Shown: positions 8,532 through 18,106, counted from the first letter of the stretch. The stretch: DNA of 64,000 nucleotides from Corynebacterium camporealensis (GCF_000980815.1 NZ_CP011311.1:310001-374000); one strand, 5' to 3'. The notes: generated by a model from the letters alone, not told the origin. Numbers and translations are program-made.

Positions 8532-9829
8532 GGGTTGGCTACTTTCTCCGCCCACTGCGGGATTTGGTCGTGGTCTTTTCTGCTGAGCGAGTCATGCCCG
8601 GGCAGTTCGATTTCGTTCATGCGGCCAATAGCGACGGTACCGGGCACGTCCTGAAATGGTGCGGGTTTGCCTTGCGGGGCGATGGTGGCATCGATAAGCA
8701 GGTCAATCTCCGGGGCGCTGTTGTCGCCGCTCTGCCACGCTTCGATGGTCTCAGGCGAGGTGAAGTAGTCGAGTTGGATGGTGCCGGCGTCGATAAATTC
8801 CAGCATCCTGCGTGCCGTGACTGGTGGTGGTCCGAAGGCGACGCGTTCCAGCGTGCGGGAAAGCTCGCGGAAACCTGGCACGATGCCGTGGTCGACGTGG
8901 CGTTGCACGAAGTTGGAGAACAGCCCGCGGAAAGCCGCGCCGATGGCTGCGGCGGGATTGAGTGGGGCAGTGCCTTCGGCAATCTGGAGGGAATGCCGTA
9001 GTTCGCCGACACTATCGCCGGAGAAGTCGCTGCCATCGAGGACGGCGCTCAGGTCGTCGGTGTGGAAGTCACCGAGGGTGAGTGCGGCATCGATAAGCAC
9101 TGCTCGCAGCTCGGCATCGTTGACGGCGTTGTAGGCGCGCTCGTGCAGTTCCTCCGAGAACTCCGGGCCAGGTCGCGCGGGGTCGGGTTTGACCTCCATG
9201 AAGCGGCCGCTGCGGGTAACGGGGTAGATAACCTCGGCGGTTTCGCCGTAGCGCAAGCAGACATCGATGAAGGTCAGCGAGGCGCCGCGCACGCCGATGC
9301 GGCGGGGATTACGCGGCAGGTGCGCGCCGAAATAAAGACCGGTGACGGGCACTTCGCTGGGCTCGCGATGCAATGCGCCGGGGTGGTCATGGTCGTGACC
9401 GGTGCACAGCAGGACGTGGTCGAAGGGCTGGTCATCGACGAGGAATTCGTCGTTCTCGCGGGTAACTGTAGCGACGGTGCGGGGCAGGTGGCGCACGCTG
9501 ATGCTATCTGGGGCGCGCTGGATGGCGGCGTGCCAGCTATCGATGAGGAACTCGCCAACCTGTGCGCGCGGCGGGAAGGGATCGGTGCTGTCGATGCCCT
9601 GGTCGCGCCGCCAGTCGTTGAAGCTGCCCAGGTGAGTCTTCACGATGCTGCTGGCGACGTTGAGGCGCCAACAGTGCGGCTGGTCAGGGCGATATACTGC
9701 GCCCGCCCCGGCGGGGTAGGGGTCGAAGACGGTGATATCCACCGGGCGAGTGGCGCGATTGATGAGTTCTTCGACGGCCCAGAGGCCGCGTGGACCACCG
9801 CCAATAATCGCTATGCGGGTGTTAGTCAT
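8528..9829 (-). CDS. FAD/NAD(P)-binding protein of a biosynthetic cassette
   Basis: 433 aa. The N terminus carries a dinucleotide-binding motif IIGGGPRG (residues 8-15) followed by the acidic FDPYPAGAGAVY stretch, and then RLNVASSIVKTHLGSFNDW. This matches the NAD_binding_9 type of FAD/NAD(P) proteins, many of which sit in secondary-metabolite loci. A second GTG-like segment (VLLCTGHDHDHP) near 140 fits the NAD-binding half. It overlaps the upstream gene by 8 bp and the downstream gene by 4 bp, so the three are translationally coupled. The reaction is not known; oxidation or N-hydroxylation of the amino acid made by its partner is possible. Confidence 0.68.
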   Translation of the reverse strand: MTNTRIAIIGGGPRGLWAVEELINRATRPVDITVFDPYPAGAGAVYRPDQPHCWRLNVASSIVKTHLGSFNDWRRDQGIDSTDPFPPRAQVGEFLIDSWHAAIQRAPDSISVRHLPRTVATVTRENDEFLVDDQPFDHVLLCTGHDHDHPGALHREPSEVPVTGLYFGAHLPRNPRRIGVRGASLTFIDVCLRYGETAEVIYPVTRSGRFMEVKPDPARPGPEFSEELHERAYNAVNDAELRAVLIDAALTLGDFHTDDLSAVLDGSDFSGDSVGELRHSLQIAEGTAPLNPAAAIGAAFRGLFSNFVQRHVDHGIVPGFRELSRTLERVAFGPPPVTARRMLEFIDAGTIQLDYFTSPETIEAWQSGDNSAPEIDLLIDATIAPQGKPAPFQDVPGTVAIGRMNEIELPGHDSLSRKDHDQIPQWAEKVANP

Positions 9830-10832
9830 GAGAGGGATTTTCTAGTCGGGCGTGCAGCTCATCCTGGTCAATAGGGAAGTGTTCGGTGACCCAGTCGTCG
9901 TTGTAGATGGTGTTGAGGTAGGGCTGGCCGGCATCGTGAAGCACGGCGACGACCTGGGCACCTTCGGGAAGTTCAGGGGCCATGCGCTGGAAGGCAGCGA
10001 TGACGGCGCCACCGGATGCACCGGGCAATAGGCCCTCGGTGCGGGCGAGGCGGCGGGCGGCGATGACGGCGTCGAGGTCCGGTACGCGCTCGATGCCGTC
10101 GGGTTCGAATTGGGTGGACAGATCGGTGACCACACCAGCGCCATAACCAGGCAGGAGGCGAGTGCCGCGGGTGCCGCCGAAGAGGACGGAGCCTTCCGCA
10201 TCCACGCCGATGGTTTTCGTATGGGCGTCGACGCTGTCCAGCTTGCGGACGCATCCACCCAGCGTGCCGGTCGTACTCATGGCAACTAACAGGTGGGAGG
10301 GAGCGAAGCCGAGCTGCTCCAGAATCTCGGTCATCGTGCCCTCGGAATGGGCCTGGAATGCGGCCTGGTTGGAGTACTGATCCAGGTTGTGGGAGTTGGG
10401 GATGGCATCGAGAAGCTCTTGCACGCGGGAGCGGCGAGCCGTGAGCCAATCGCCGGTCTCAGGATCCGGGTGGTCGAGCATTTCGACCTCGGCACCGTAG
10501 GCACGCATGGTCGCGACGGTGGACTCGTTCACGCGCGGGTCAACGACGCAGTGAAAGTGCATGCCGTGCAGCGGGGCCAGTCGGGCAAGTGCCATGCCCA
10601 AATTGCCTGACGATGACTCAATCAAAGTCGATCCCGATTCGATGTCACCGTTGGCGATGGCATCTTCTAACAGGGCACGGGCGGTGCGGTCTTTTGCAGA
10701 ACCGCCAAGGTTGAACTGCTCGAGTTTGACGTAAAAGGAAAGGTCATCGCGGGGATTAATCGCATCCAGACGCATGAGCGGAGTATTGCCGATGGGTGGA
10801 TTATCCCGGTCGAAGATACGCTGCGTAGTCAT
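9822..10832 (-). CDS. Cysteine-synthase-like PLP enzyme (SbnA-like)
   Basis: Fold-type II PLP enzyme, 336 aa. The PLP lysine is K47 in NLGGSAKDRTA. The substrate loop ESSSGNLGMA (72-81) replaces the TSGNTG/SSGN of true cysteine synthases and resembles SbnA, which makes a diaminopropionate precursor from O-phosphoserine and glutamate. The GTGGT loop of cysteine synthases is replaced by STTGTLGG, also as in SbnA-like enzymes. First gene of the cassette, with a -10 box 7 nt before the ATG. No SbnB-type dehydrogenase gene is nearby, so the product need not be diaminopropionate. Confidence 0.75.
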   Translation of the reverse strand: MTTQRIFDRDNPPIGNTPLMRLDAINPRDDLSFYVKLEQFNLGGSAKDRTARALLEDAIANGDIESGSTLIESSSGNLGMALARLAPLHGMHFHCVVDPRVNESTVATMRAYGAEVEMLDHPDPETGDWLTARRSRVQELLDAIPNSHNLDQYSNQAAFQAHSEGTMTEILEQLGFAPSHLLVAMSTTGTLGGCVRKLDSVDAHTKTIGVDAEGSVLFGGTRGTRLLPGYGAGVVTDLSTQFEPDGIERVPDLDAVIAARRLARTEGLLPGASGGAVIAAFQRMAPELPEGAQVVAVLHDAGQPYLNTIYNDDWVTEHFPIDQDELHARLENPSHD

Positions 10833-10839
10833 TAGTCCA

Positions 10840-10845
10840 ATAGTA
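10840..10845 (-). promoter_or_regulatory. Predicted promoter -10 for the PLP/FAD/PLP cassette
   Basis: On the minus strand TACTAT lies 7 nt upstream of the ATG at 10832. No Shine-Dalgarno sequence precedes the start, so the message is probably leaderless. Confidence 0.5.
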
Positions 10846-11051
10846 GCGATTTATGTGCCGGCCTGCGTGAAAAAGCCAATTTTGGGGTGGACAAATGCCC
10901 GCAATGAGCTGGCAAATAACCCAGGTTGGCTGGGTGGGGATCACTAGTTTCTTGGACACTAGCCGTTAGGTTGCTGTGAGGATGGAAAAAGACCAGGTCG
11001 GGTGGTGATTAGGCAAGGATGTACTTCGTTTAACAGCGCAAATGCGAGGCG

Positions 11052-11057
11052 CATACT
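11052..11057 (+). promoter_or_regulatory. -10 box for the DUF2231 gene
   Basis: CATACT is followed by 6 nt and then the ATG at 11064, with no ribosome-binding site. This predicts a leaderless message. The 230-nt gap between this gene and the divergent cassette shows nothing else I can name. Confidence 0.42.
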
Positions 11058-11063
11058 TCAAGA

Positions 11064-11513
11064 ATGTTCACAACGATTGCTGGCATTCCAGCCCACCCCA
11101 TGTTCGTCCACTTCGCAGTTGCCTTTGCTCCAGTAGCTGCCCTTCTCATCATCTGGTGGGCACTGCGCTCCACCTCCCGGGGCTTCCAGATCCTCACCGC
11201 AGTCAGTGGCGTCATCGGCTTCATTGCCACCATTGTCTCCCGCAGTAGTGGCGAGGAGCTGTTGGCGATGCAAGGGCTCAGTGAGTCCAGCCCGGGTCCG
11301 CTGGCCGACCACTTGCTCTATGCCAACTTCATGCTCGGCGGCGAGCTGGTCATGCTCGGTGCTTTCTTTGGCGACATGCTGCTGCGCAGGTTCGTCGATA
11401 ACCGTGCACTGTGCATCATCTTGCGAGTACTCGGCGTGATTGGCGCACTGGTGGTCATCGTATTTACGGTGCTCACCGGCCATGCTGGTGCCGTACAAGC
11501 TTGGAGTAACTAA
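11064..11513 (+). CDS. DUF2231 family integral membrane protein
   Basis: 149 aa with four predicted membrane spans: about 12-34, 42-60, 84-105 and 117-141. The N-terminal IPAHPMFVHFAVAFAPVAAL, with HP and H placed at the start of helix 1, is the DUF2231 hallmark. The conserved histidines in this family have led to suggestions of haem or metal binding. No function is established. It is a single gene on the plus strand, divergent from the PLP cassette and upstream of the L10 leader. Confidence 0.7.
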   Translation: MFTTIAGIPAHPMFVHFAVAFAPVAALLIIWWALRSTSRGFQILTAVSGVIGFIATIVSRSSGEELLAMQGLSESSPGPLADHLLYANFMLGGELVMLGAFFGDMLLRRFVDNRALCIILRVLGVIGALVVIVFTVLTGHAGAVQAWSN

Positions 11514-11574
11514 GTTGCTCGGCAAGCGTTTTGGCGTATGTGGAAGTGCAGTGTAGGGTAACTAGCGAAGTTTG

Positions 11575-11716
11575 AACGGTCAGCCCGGCTGGCCGAGCTC
11601 AAGTTTCACCGAAGACCGTCGGTCATTCAGGTCAACGCCTGAATCGAAGGTCCCCGTAATGGGGCGGCCCACGCAGGAGACGCTTGTTGCACCTTAATCT
11701 TTGAAAAGATTTGTGC
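11575..11716 (+). ncRNA. Ribosomal protein L10 leader
   Basis: The region upstream of rplJ holds the expected autoregulatory leader. An ACCGAAGACCG segment is followed by paired arms around GTCGGTCATTCAGGTCAACGCCTGAA, then a GGGGCGGCCCACGCAGGAGACGC stretch. In other bacteria L10(L12)4 binds this RNA to control rplJL. The call rests on position and partial motif memory; a covariance-model search would settle the ends. Confidence 0.6.
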
Positions 11717-11744
11717 GCCTCGTGCTCTTGCACGGGGCTTTTGT
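11717..11744 (+). terminator. Attenuator terminator upstream of rplJ
   Basis: GCCTCGTGC pairs with GCACGGGGC (one T-G) around TCTT, followed by TTTTGTT. Its place just after the L10 leader and before rplJ suggests conditional termination of the rplJL message. Confidence 0.65.
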
Positions 11745-11819
11745 TGTTTGCGCATCGTGGATGCCAAGACAAGCCCCGCGGAATCATTTAGAGATGTTTT
11801 GGAAGGAGGCGAGAATCAC

Positions 11820-12341
11820 ATGGCAAACCCAAAGAACACTGCAGACCTTGCAGCACTGAAGGAAAAGCTGGCTGACGCCAACTCTGTCGTTCTGACCGAG
11901 TACCGTGGCCTGACTGTTGCTCAGCTGCAGGAACTGCGTAACGAGCTGGGTTTCGATGTTGATTACTCCGTCGCCAAGAACACCCTCTTCAAGATCGCTG
12001 CCGCGGAAGCTGGCATCGAAGGTCTTGACGAGCAGCTGACTGGCCCGACCGCAATTGCGTTCATCAAGGGCGAGGCAGTGGATGCAGCAAAGGTCATCAA
12101 GAAGTTCGCTGATGACAATGACGCATTCGTCGTCAAGGGTGGCTACATGGACGGCGGCGCACTGACCGCTGAACAGGTTGAAGCCATCGCCAAGCTGGAC
12201 AACCGCGAGACCACTCTCGCGAAGCTGGCTGGTGCCATGAAGGGTTCTATGGCAAAGGCTGCGGCTGTATTCAACGCCCCTGCTACCAAGATGGTCCGCA
12301 CCGCTGTTGCGCTGCAGGACAAGAAGGAAGCAGAAGCTTAA
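11820..12341 (+). CDS. rplJ: 50S ribosomal protein L10
   Basis: Anchors L7/L12 dimers to the ribosome stalk base. It is 173 aa from the ATG at 11820, with GAAGGAGG 7-13 nt upstream. A longer in-frame reading from 11748 would start inside the attenuator and has no ribosome-binding site. The N-terminal RNA-binding domain includes VLTEYRGLTVAQLQELR, and the C-terminal helix (from about 135) binds L12 dimers. Followed by rplL. Confidence 0.95.
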   Translation: MANPKNTADLAALKEKLADANSVVLTEYRGLTVAQLQELRNELGFDVDYSVAKNTLFKIAAAEAGIEGLDEQLTGPTAIAFIKGEAVDAAKVIKKFADDNDAFVVKGGYMDGGALTAEQVEAIAKLDNRETTLAKLAGAMKGSMAKAAAVFNAPATKMVRTAVALQDKKEAEA

Positions 12342-12426
12342 TTTCGCGTAAACCCAGACGGGTTGCGCCCACACACAAACCAACAACTTGGAACCGCAAA
12401 GGTTCCGCACAGAAAGGATGGCCATC

Positions 12427-12813
12427 ATGGCTAAGCTCACCAAGGACGAGCTCATTGAAGCTTTCAAGGAAATGACCCTCATCGAGCTCTCTGAGTTCGT
12501 TAAGGAATTCGAAGAGGTCTTCGACGTTGAGGCTGCTGCTCCGGTTGCTGCCGTTGCTGCTGGCGCTCCGGCTGAGGGCGGCGCTGCTGAGGAAGAGAAG
12601 ACCGAGTTCGACGTCGTTCTGACCGACGCTGGCGCTAAGAAGATCGGCGTCATCAAGGCTGTCCGCGAGATCGTCTCCGGCCTGGGTCTGAAGGAAGCTA
12701 AGGAACTGGTTGAGTCCGCTCCTAAGGCTATCGTCGAGGGCGCATCCAAGGATGACGCTGAGGCTGCTAAGACCAAGCTGGAAGAGGCTGGCGCTTCCGT
12801 CGAGCTCAAGTAA
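12427..12813 (+). CDS. rplL: 50S ribosomal protein L7/L12
   Basis: Stalk protein that recruits translation factors. It is 128 aa. The N-terminal dimerisation domain is [16 protein letters not shown], with an alanine-rich hinge at about 39-57 ([19 protein letters not shown]). The C-terminal factor-binding domain contains [12 protein letters not shown] and [11 protein letters not shown]. The start at 12427 is preferred over in-frame ATGs at 12388 and 12418 because AAAGGA lies 8 nt before it and the protein then begins MAKL as in relatives. Confidence 0.95.
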   Translation: MAKLTKDELIEAFKEMTLIELSEFVKEFEEVFDVEAAAPVAAVAAGAPAEGGAAEEEKTEFDVVLTDAGAKKIGVIKAVREIVSGLGLKEAKELVESAPKAIVEGASKDDAEAAKTKLEEAGASVELK

Positions 12814-12829
12814 TTTCACTTGGACTTCA

Positions 12830-12864
12830 AATCCCGCTCACCGTTTCGGTGCAGCGGGATTTTC
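12830..12864 (+). terminator. Terminator after rplL
   Basis: AATCCCGCT plus CACCG pairs with CGGTG plus AGCGGGATT around TTT with one bulged C, followed by TTTC. Confidence 0.8.
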
Positions 12865-13191
12865 CCGTTTTCGGGTTCGAATGTACATGTCTGATGTAGC
12901 AGACATATTCATCCAATGGTCTCGGGGATTAGGTGTGGGGTTCTGGAGTCATTTTGGCGCTGATTCGGCCGAATTTTGGCTTCGATTCGGTGGGGTAGTC
13001 GGGTTGTATGAGTGGGCATCGATAAGCATGGTGCGTTAGTGCTGGTCAGAGTGATGTCTTCTGGTCGGAGTGGTGTGGGTTTCCAGGTGTGGGGATGTGC
13101 AGGAGGGGTGTGAGCTGCGGCCGTAACACTGCAGTACGCGCGGGGCGGTGGCTGCAGGTTTGGAAGGATTCGGGCTGTAGAATAAGGCCTC
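12865..13191. other. Gene-free stretch between rplL and the DUF3068 gene
   Basis: It contains a perfect 7-bp inverted repeat ATGTCTG-N6-CAGACAT (12887-12906, no T-run, so an operator-like site rather than a terminator). It also holds one copy of the GGCATCGATAAGC word (13015-13027) and two 16-nt near-repeats, CTGGTCAGAGTGATGT and CTGGTCGGAGTGGTGT, 19 nt apart at 13042 and 13061. No gene is visible on either strand. Confidence 0.55.
13178..13183 (+). promoter_or_regulatory. -10 box for the DUF3068 gene
   Basis: TAGAAT is followed by 8 nt and the ATG at 13192, giving a leaderless or nearly leaderless message. No ribosome-binding site is seen. Confidence 0.48.
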
Positions 13192-14208
13192 ATGTTGCCC
13201 AAGTCCCGTATTTTCTCTGTGCTCCTGCTCGGCCTCGGTGTTGCCTTGGTGGCTGCAGGTATCGTGGCGCCGGCTTTTCTGAACTACAACGCGCGTATGC
13301 CGTTGGATTTGGAGAAGTCGACGTGGACGCTGCACGACGAGTCGGGGCACGCGCGCATTTTGAGTGAGGAAGGTGAGGAGCCTTATGAGGGCCCGCTGAC
13401 TTATCAGCTGCACATGGATGTCCAGAATCCGGCGGATGAGGACAATGCGACTATTCGTGTGGGTGAGTCGACGATGCGCGGACAGGGCGAGGGACTGGAG
13501 GATTTGGCTTCGGCAAAGGTGTGGACCTATTCCATGGATCGTCTGACCGGTGAGGCGGTCACGCCGGCGAATTTGAGCCACACGATTGCCAGCCCGAGCG
13601 ATGAAGTCCCGATTGAGGGCTACTGGATGAAGTTCCCGGCCGATGCCGAGCAGACCACGTACCCGGTCTTTGACCCGACGCTGCGCCAGGCGCGCGATGC
13701 GGTCTTCCAGGAAGAAATGGACATCGAGGGCCGTACGGTCTACCGCTACCACCAGGAAATTGAGCCGGTGAACGTGGCGACGTTGTACTCCGCGCTGGGT
13801 ACGACGACGCAGCTGGAAGGCGAAGAAGAAGGCGAGACCGAGCAGGGCTATCTGTACCACTCGGGCACGCGTGACTACTTCGTGGACCAGGAGACCGGCA
13901 TGATTGTCGGTCTAGAGGTCGCGATTGATGATTACTACGGTGACCGGGCGGGCGTCGGAAAGGAGCGTGCTTTCGTCTTTGAGGGTGCCACCAGTGAGGA
14001 AGAGCGCGCGGAGCTGCTGGCGCAGGCCGATGAATTCCACAATCCAGTAGCGGCAAATATTGCACGCTGGGTCGCGATTATCGTCGGCGCCATCCTGATT
14101 CTGATTGGTTTGCTGGGTGCATTTGGAGCTTTTGGTGGCAAGAAGTCCCAGGGTAAGCGCCCTAAGGGCTCCCATCGTAAGGGAAATAGTGTGCCTGTGA
14201 GCAAATAG
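13192..14208 (+). CDS. DUF3068 domain membrane protein
   Basis: 338 aa, function unknown. It has an N-terminal membrane span or uncleaved signal at about 7-29. A large extracytoplasmic part of about 250 residues is rich in acidic and aromatic residues. A second span lies at about 284-310, followed by a basic cytoplasmic tail (KKSQGKRPKGSHRKGNS). This two-anchor layout is typical of DUF3068 proteins, which are largely restricted to mycolic-acid-bearing actinobacteria, suggesting an envelope role. It lies between rplL and rpoB. Confidence 0.72.
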   Translation: MLPKSRIFSVLLLGLGVALVAAGIVAPAFLNYNARMPLDLEKSTWTLHDESGHARILSEEGEEPYEGPLTYQLHMDVQNPADEDNATIRVGESTMRGQGEGLEDLASAKVWTYSMDRLTGEAVTPANLSHTIASPSDEVPIEGYWMKFPADAEQTTYPVFDPTLRQARDAVFQEEMDIEGRTVYRYHQEIEPVNVATLYSALGTTTQLEGEEEGETEQGYLYHSGTRDYFVDQETGMIVGLEVAIDDYYGDRAGVGKERAFVFEGATSEEERAELLAQADEFHNPVAANIARWVAIIVGAILILIGLLGAFGAFGGKKSQGKRPKGSHRKGNSVPVSK

Positions 14209-14499
14209 GCACGCGTCCACTTGCGGAATATCGCGAGGATGATGGTAGGCTGCCCTTGGAACAAAGCGCTGGGGAAGCGCTTTGCGGAACCACGTAGATG
14301 ATTCCCCCGAAATGCGCTGCAACACCAGGGGTGGGTTGCGCGCACCTTTACATGCCAGCTGGTTTAGTATAGGCTGTTTCTTTGCGCTGGAATCTGGATC
14401 TTCGGTGCACATTTAGCCTTTCGAGTAGGTGATGGCAAAACCTCACTTGACAAGGTGATTTTGTGCTTTCTGAACCCAGGTATTCCACAGCAGACCGAA
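14209..14499. other. Upstream leader of rpoB with a strong hairpin
   Basis: The stretch before rpoB contains a perfect 9-bp hairpin CAAAGCGCT-GGGGA-AGCGCTTTG at 14262-14284 without a T-run. It also has a TTGACA at 14447-14452 that lacks a well-spaced -10, and a TAGTAT at 14365-14370 that could be another -10. No gene is seen on either strand. Confidence 0.5.
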
Positions 14500-14508
14500 T
14501 GCTAAAAT
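14500..14508 (+). promoter_or_regulatory. Predicted extended -10 promoter for rpoBC
   Basis: TGCTAAAAT is an extended -10 element. Transcription would begin near 14515, about 45 nt before the rpoB GTG. Confidence 0.45.
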
Positions 14509-14560
14509 TACCAGCGGTTTTGCGCCTCGTCGGCCAGGGCGAGGAAGCAATCCGCGTGAG

Positions 14561-17500
14561 GTGCTGGAAGGACCCATCTTGGCAGTCTCCCGCCAGACCA
14601 AGTCAGTGGCCAATATCCCTGGAGCCCCGAAGCGATACTCGTTCGCGAAGATTAGCGAGCCTATCGCTCTACCGGGCCTCCTCGATCTACAACTTGACTC
14701 TTTTTCGTGGCTCGTCGGCACGCCGGAGTGGCGTGAAAAGCAGCAGGCCGAGCGCGGCGAAGACGCGCGCGTAACCAGCGGCCTCGAGGACATCCTCGAA
14801 GAGCTGTCGCCGATTCAGGACTACTCGGGCAACATGTCATTGTCCCTGTCCGAGCCGCGCTTTGAGCCGACCAAGAACACGGTCGACGAGTGCAAGGAAA
14901 AGGACATTAACTACTCCGCGCCGTTGTACGTGACGGCGGAGTTCATTAACAACGACACCAAGGAGATTAAGTCCCAGACCGTCTTCATTGGCGATTTCCC
15001 GCTGATGACGGACAAGGGCACGTTCATCGTGAACGGCACCGAGCGTGTCGTCGTGTCCCAGCTGGTGCGCTCCCCGGGTGTGTACTTCGACCAGACCATC
15101 GACAAGTCCACGGAGCGCCCGCTGCACTCCGTGAAGGTGATTCCGTCGCGTGGTGCATGGTTGGAGTTTGACGTCGATAAGCGCGACACCGTGGGTGTCC
15201 GTATCGACCGCAAGCGTCGTCAGCCAGTGACCGTGCTGCTGAAGGCACTGGGCTGGTCCGAGGAGAAGATCCGTGAGCGTTTCGGCTTCTCCGAGCTGAT
15301 GATGTCCACCCTGGAGTCCGACGGTGTGTCGAACACCGACGAGGCACTGCTGGAGATTTACCGCAAGCAGCGCCCAGGCGAGCAGCCGACCCGCGAGCTC
15401 GCACAGTCCCTGCTGGACAACTCCTTCTTCCGCGCAAAGCGCTACGACCTGGCTAAGGTCGGCCGTTACAAGGTCAACCGCAAGCTGGGCCTGGGCGGCG
15501 ATCACGATGGTCTGATGACCCTGACCGAGGAAGACATTGCCGTCACCCTCGAGTACCTGGTGCGTCTGCACGTCGGTGAGCGCGAGATGCAGGCTCCGAA
15601 CGGTGAGACCATTTCCATCAACACCGACGACATCGACCACTTCGGTAACCGTCGTCTGCGCACCGTGGGCGAGCTGATCCAGAACCAGGTGCGCGTCGGC
15701 CTGTCCCGCATGGAGCGCGTGGTTCGTGAGCGCATGACCACTCAGGACGCTGAGTCGATTACCCCGACCTCCCTGATTAACGTGCGCCCGGTTTCTGCTG
15801 CCATCCGCGAGTTCTTCGGTACCTCGCAGCTGTCGCAGTTTATGGACCACAACAACTCCCTGTCGGGCCTGACCCACAAGCGCCGCCTGTCCGCGCTGGG
15901 CCCGGGTGGTCTGACCCGTGACCGCGCCGGCATTGAGGTCCGCGACGTTCACGCTTCCCACTACGGCCGTATGTGCCCGATTGAGACCCCTGAGGGTCCG
16001 AACATTGGCCTGATCGGCTCCCTGGCCTCCTACGCACGCGTGAACTCCTTCGGCTTCATCGAGACCCCGTACCGCAAGGTTGTCGACGGTAAGGTCACCG
16101 ACCAGGTCGAGTACCTGACCGCTGATGAAGAGGATCGCTTCGCAATTGCGCAGGCTGAGGTCGAGCAGGACGCTGAGGGCAACATCATCGGCGACCGCAT
16201 CGAGGTCCGTCTGAAGGACGGCGACATCGGCGTGACCGAGGCTTCCGGCGTGGACTACGTCGACGTCTCCCCGCGCCAGATGGTCTCTGTGGCAACCGCC
16301 ATGATTCCGTTCCTGGAGCACGACGATGCTAACCGTGCACTGATGGGTGCCAACATGCAGCGTCAGGCTGTCCCGCTGGTTCGCTCCGAGGCTCCTTTCG
16401 TGGGCACCGGTATGGAGCAGCGCGCTGCTTACGACGCAGGCGACCTGGTCATCACCCCGAAGGCTGGTGTCGTGGAAAACGTCACCGCTGACCTCATCAC
16501 CATCATGGACGACGAGGGCCAGCGCGATACCTACATGCTGCGCAAGTTCGAGCGCACCAACCAGGGCACCAACTACAACCAGACCCCACTGGTGTCCATT
16601 GGTGACCGTGTTGAAGCAGGCCAGGTGCTTGCCGATGGCCCGGGTACCCACAACGGCGAAATGTCGCTGGGCCGCAACCTGCTGGTTGCGTTCATGCCGT
16701 GGGAAGGCCACAACTACGAGGACGCCATCATCCTCAACCAGCGCATTGTGGAAGAGGACATTCTGACCTCTGTCCACATCGAGGAGCACGAGATTGATGC
16801 TCGTGACACCAAGCTGGGCCCGGAGGAGATCACCCGCGAGATCCCGAACGTCTCCGAAGATGTCCTGTCTGACCTGGATGAGCGCGGCATCGTGCGCATC
16901 GGTGCAGATGTTCGCCCGGGCGACATCCTGGTCGGTAAGGTCACCCCGAAGGGCGAGACCGAGCTGACTCCGGAAGAGCGCCTGCTGCGCGCCATCTTTG
17001 GTGAGAAGGCTCGCGAGGTCCGCGATACCTCCATGAAGGTTCCGCACGGTGAGGTCGGCAAGGTCATTGGCGTTGCCCGCTTCTCCCGCGAGGAAGACGA
17101 CGATCTGGCACCTGGTGTCAACGAGATGATTCGTGTCTACGTTGCCCAGAAACGCAAGATCCAGGACGGCGACAAGCTGGCAGGTCGCCACGGCAACAAG
17201 GGTGTTGTCGGCAAGATCCTGCCGCCTGAGGACATGCCGTTCATGGAGGATGGCACCCCGGTCGACATCATCTTGAACACCCACGGTGTGCCGCGTCGTA
17301 TGAACATCGGCCAGGTGCTCGAGGTTCACCTTGGCTGGCTGGCTCACGCTGGCTGGAAGGTCGACGTGGACGATCCGGCTAACGAAGAGCTGCTCAAGAC
17401 CCTGCCGGAAGAGCTTTACGATGTCCCAGCGGACTCGCTGACCGCCACCCCGGTCTTCGACGGTGCCTCCAACGAAGAGGTCGGCCGCCTGCTGGCTTCC

Positions 17501-18055
17501 TCCCGCCCGAACCGCGACGGCGACGTGCTGGTCGACGGCGACGGCAAGGCAAAGCTTTTCGATGGTCGCTCCGGCGAGCCGTACATGTACCCAGTTTCGG
17601 TTGGCTACATGTACATGCTGAAGCTGCACCACCTGGTCGACGAGAAGATTCACGCCCGTTCCACCGGCCCTTACTCCATGATTACCCAGCAGCCGCTGGG
17701 TGGTAAGGCCCAGTTCGGTGGCCAGCGCTTCGGCGAGATGGAGGTGTGGGCAATGCAGGCTTACGGCGCTGCCTACACCCTGCAGGAGCTGCTGACCATC
17801 AAGTCCGATGACGTGGTTGGTCGTGTGAAGGTCTACGAGGCAATCGTCAAGGGCGACAACATCCCGGATCCGGGCATTCCGGAGTCCTTCAAGGTGTTGC
17901 TCAAGGAGCTGCAGTCGCTGTGCCTGAACGTGGAGGTTCTCTCCACCGACGGCACTCCGATGGAGCTGTCCGGTTCCGATGAGGACGACATGGACAGCCC
18001 GTCGCTGGGCATTAACCTGTCCCGCGACGAGGGTTCCTCGGCTGACATCGCCTAG
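14561..18055 (+). CDS. rpoB: DNA-directed RNA polymerase subunit beta
   Basis: Catalytic core subunit of RNA polymerase, 1164 aa, initiated by GTG ([12 protein letters not shown], as in other corynebacteria). The rifampicin-binding region is at about residues 420-450 ([23 protein letters not shown]). The residues equivalent to E. coli S512, D516, H526 and S531 are the sensitive type. Position 430 is His, where relatives have Gln (E. coli Q517). The C-terminal [22 protein letters not shown] segment is intact. The start codon has only a weak SD (GAGGAAG further upstream). rpoC follows after 116 nt. Confidence 0.97.
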   Translation: MLEGPILAVSRQTKSVANIPGAPKRYSFAKISEPIALPGLLDLQLDSFSWLVGTPEWREKQQAERGEDARVTSGLEDILEELSPIQDYSGNMSLSLSEPRFEPTKNTVDECKEKDINYSAPLYVTAEFINNDTKEIKSQTVFIGDFPLMTDKGTFIVNGTERVVVSQLVRSPGVYFDQTIDKSTERPLHSVKVIPSRGAWLEFDVDKRDTVGVRIDRKRRQPVTVLLKALGWSEEKIRERFGFSELMMSTLESDGVSNTDEALLEIYRKQRPGEQPTRELAQSLLDNSFFRAKRYDLAKVGRYKVNRKLGLGGDHDGLMTLTEEDIAVTLEYLVRLHVGEREMQAPNGETISINTDDIDHFGNRRLRTVGELIQNQVRVGLSRMERVVRERMTTQDAESITPTSLINVRPVSAAIREFFGTSQLSQFMDHNNSLSGLTHKRRLSALGPGGLTRDRAGIEVRDVHASHYGRMCPIETPEGPNIGLIGSLASYARVNSFGFIETPYRKVVDGKVTDQVEYLTADEEDRFAIAQAEVEQDAEGNIIGDRIEVRLKDGDIGVTEASGVDYVDVSPRQMVSVATAMIPFLEHDDANRALMGANMQRQAVPLVRSEAPFVGTGMEQRAAYDAGDLVITPKAGVVENVTADLITIMDDEGQRDTYMLRKFERTNQGTNYNQTPLVSIGDRVEAGQVLADGPGTHNGEMSLGRNLLVAFMPWEGHNYEDAIILNQRIVEEDILTSVHIEEHEIDARDTKLGPEEITREIPNVSEDVLSDLDERGIVRIGADVRPGDILVGKVTPKGETELTPEERLLRAIFGEKAREVRDTSMKVPHGEVGKVIGVARFSREEDDDLAPGVNEMIRVYVAQKRKIQDGDKLAGRHGNKGVVGKILPPEDMPFMEDGTPVDIILNTHGVPRRMNIGQVLEVHLGWLAHAGWKVDVDDPANEELLKTLPEELYDVPADSLTATPVFDGASNEEVGRLLASSRPNRDGDVLVDGDGKAKLFDGRSGEPYMYPVSVGYMYMLKLHHLVDEKIHARSTGPYSMITQQPLGGKAQFGGQRFGEMEVWAMQAYGAAYTLQELLTIKSDDVVGRVKVYEAIVKGDNIPDPGIPESFKVLLKELQSLCLNVEVLSTDGTPMELSGSDEDDMDSPSLGINLSRDEGSSADIA

Positions 18056-18060
18056 TACCG

Positions 18061-18106
18061 CGAAATGACATTTCGGTCCCCGCCGGCCCTACCGGCTGGC
18101 GGCGGG
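18061..18106 (+). other. Paired hairpins between rpoB and rpoC
   Basis: CGAAAT-GAC-ATTTCG (18061-18075) is followed by a GC-rich hairpin built from CCCGCCGG and CCGG...CGGCGGG (to about 18106). There is no T-run, so a processing or stability element is more likely than a terminator. Confidence 0.45.

Noticed and set aside
14837..17653. Long open frame of 938 codons on the minus strand opposite rpoB
   Set aside because: It is the shadow of the highly biased rpoB codons; no family resemblance, no ribosome-binding site, and rpoB is certain on the other strand.
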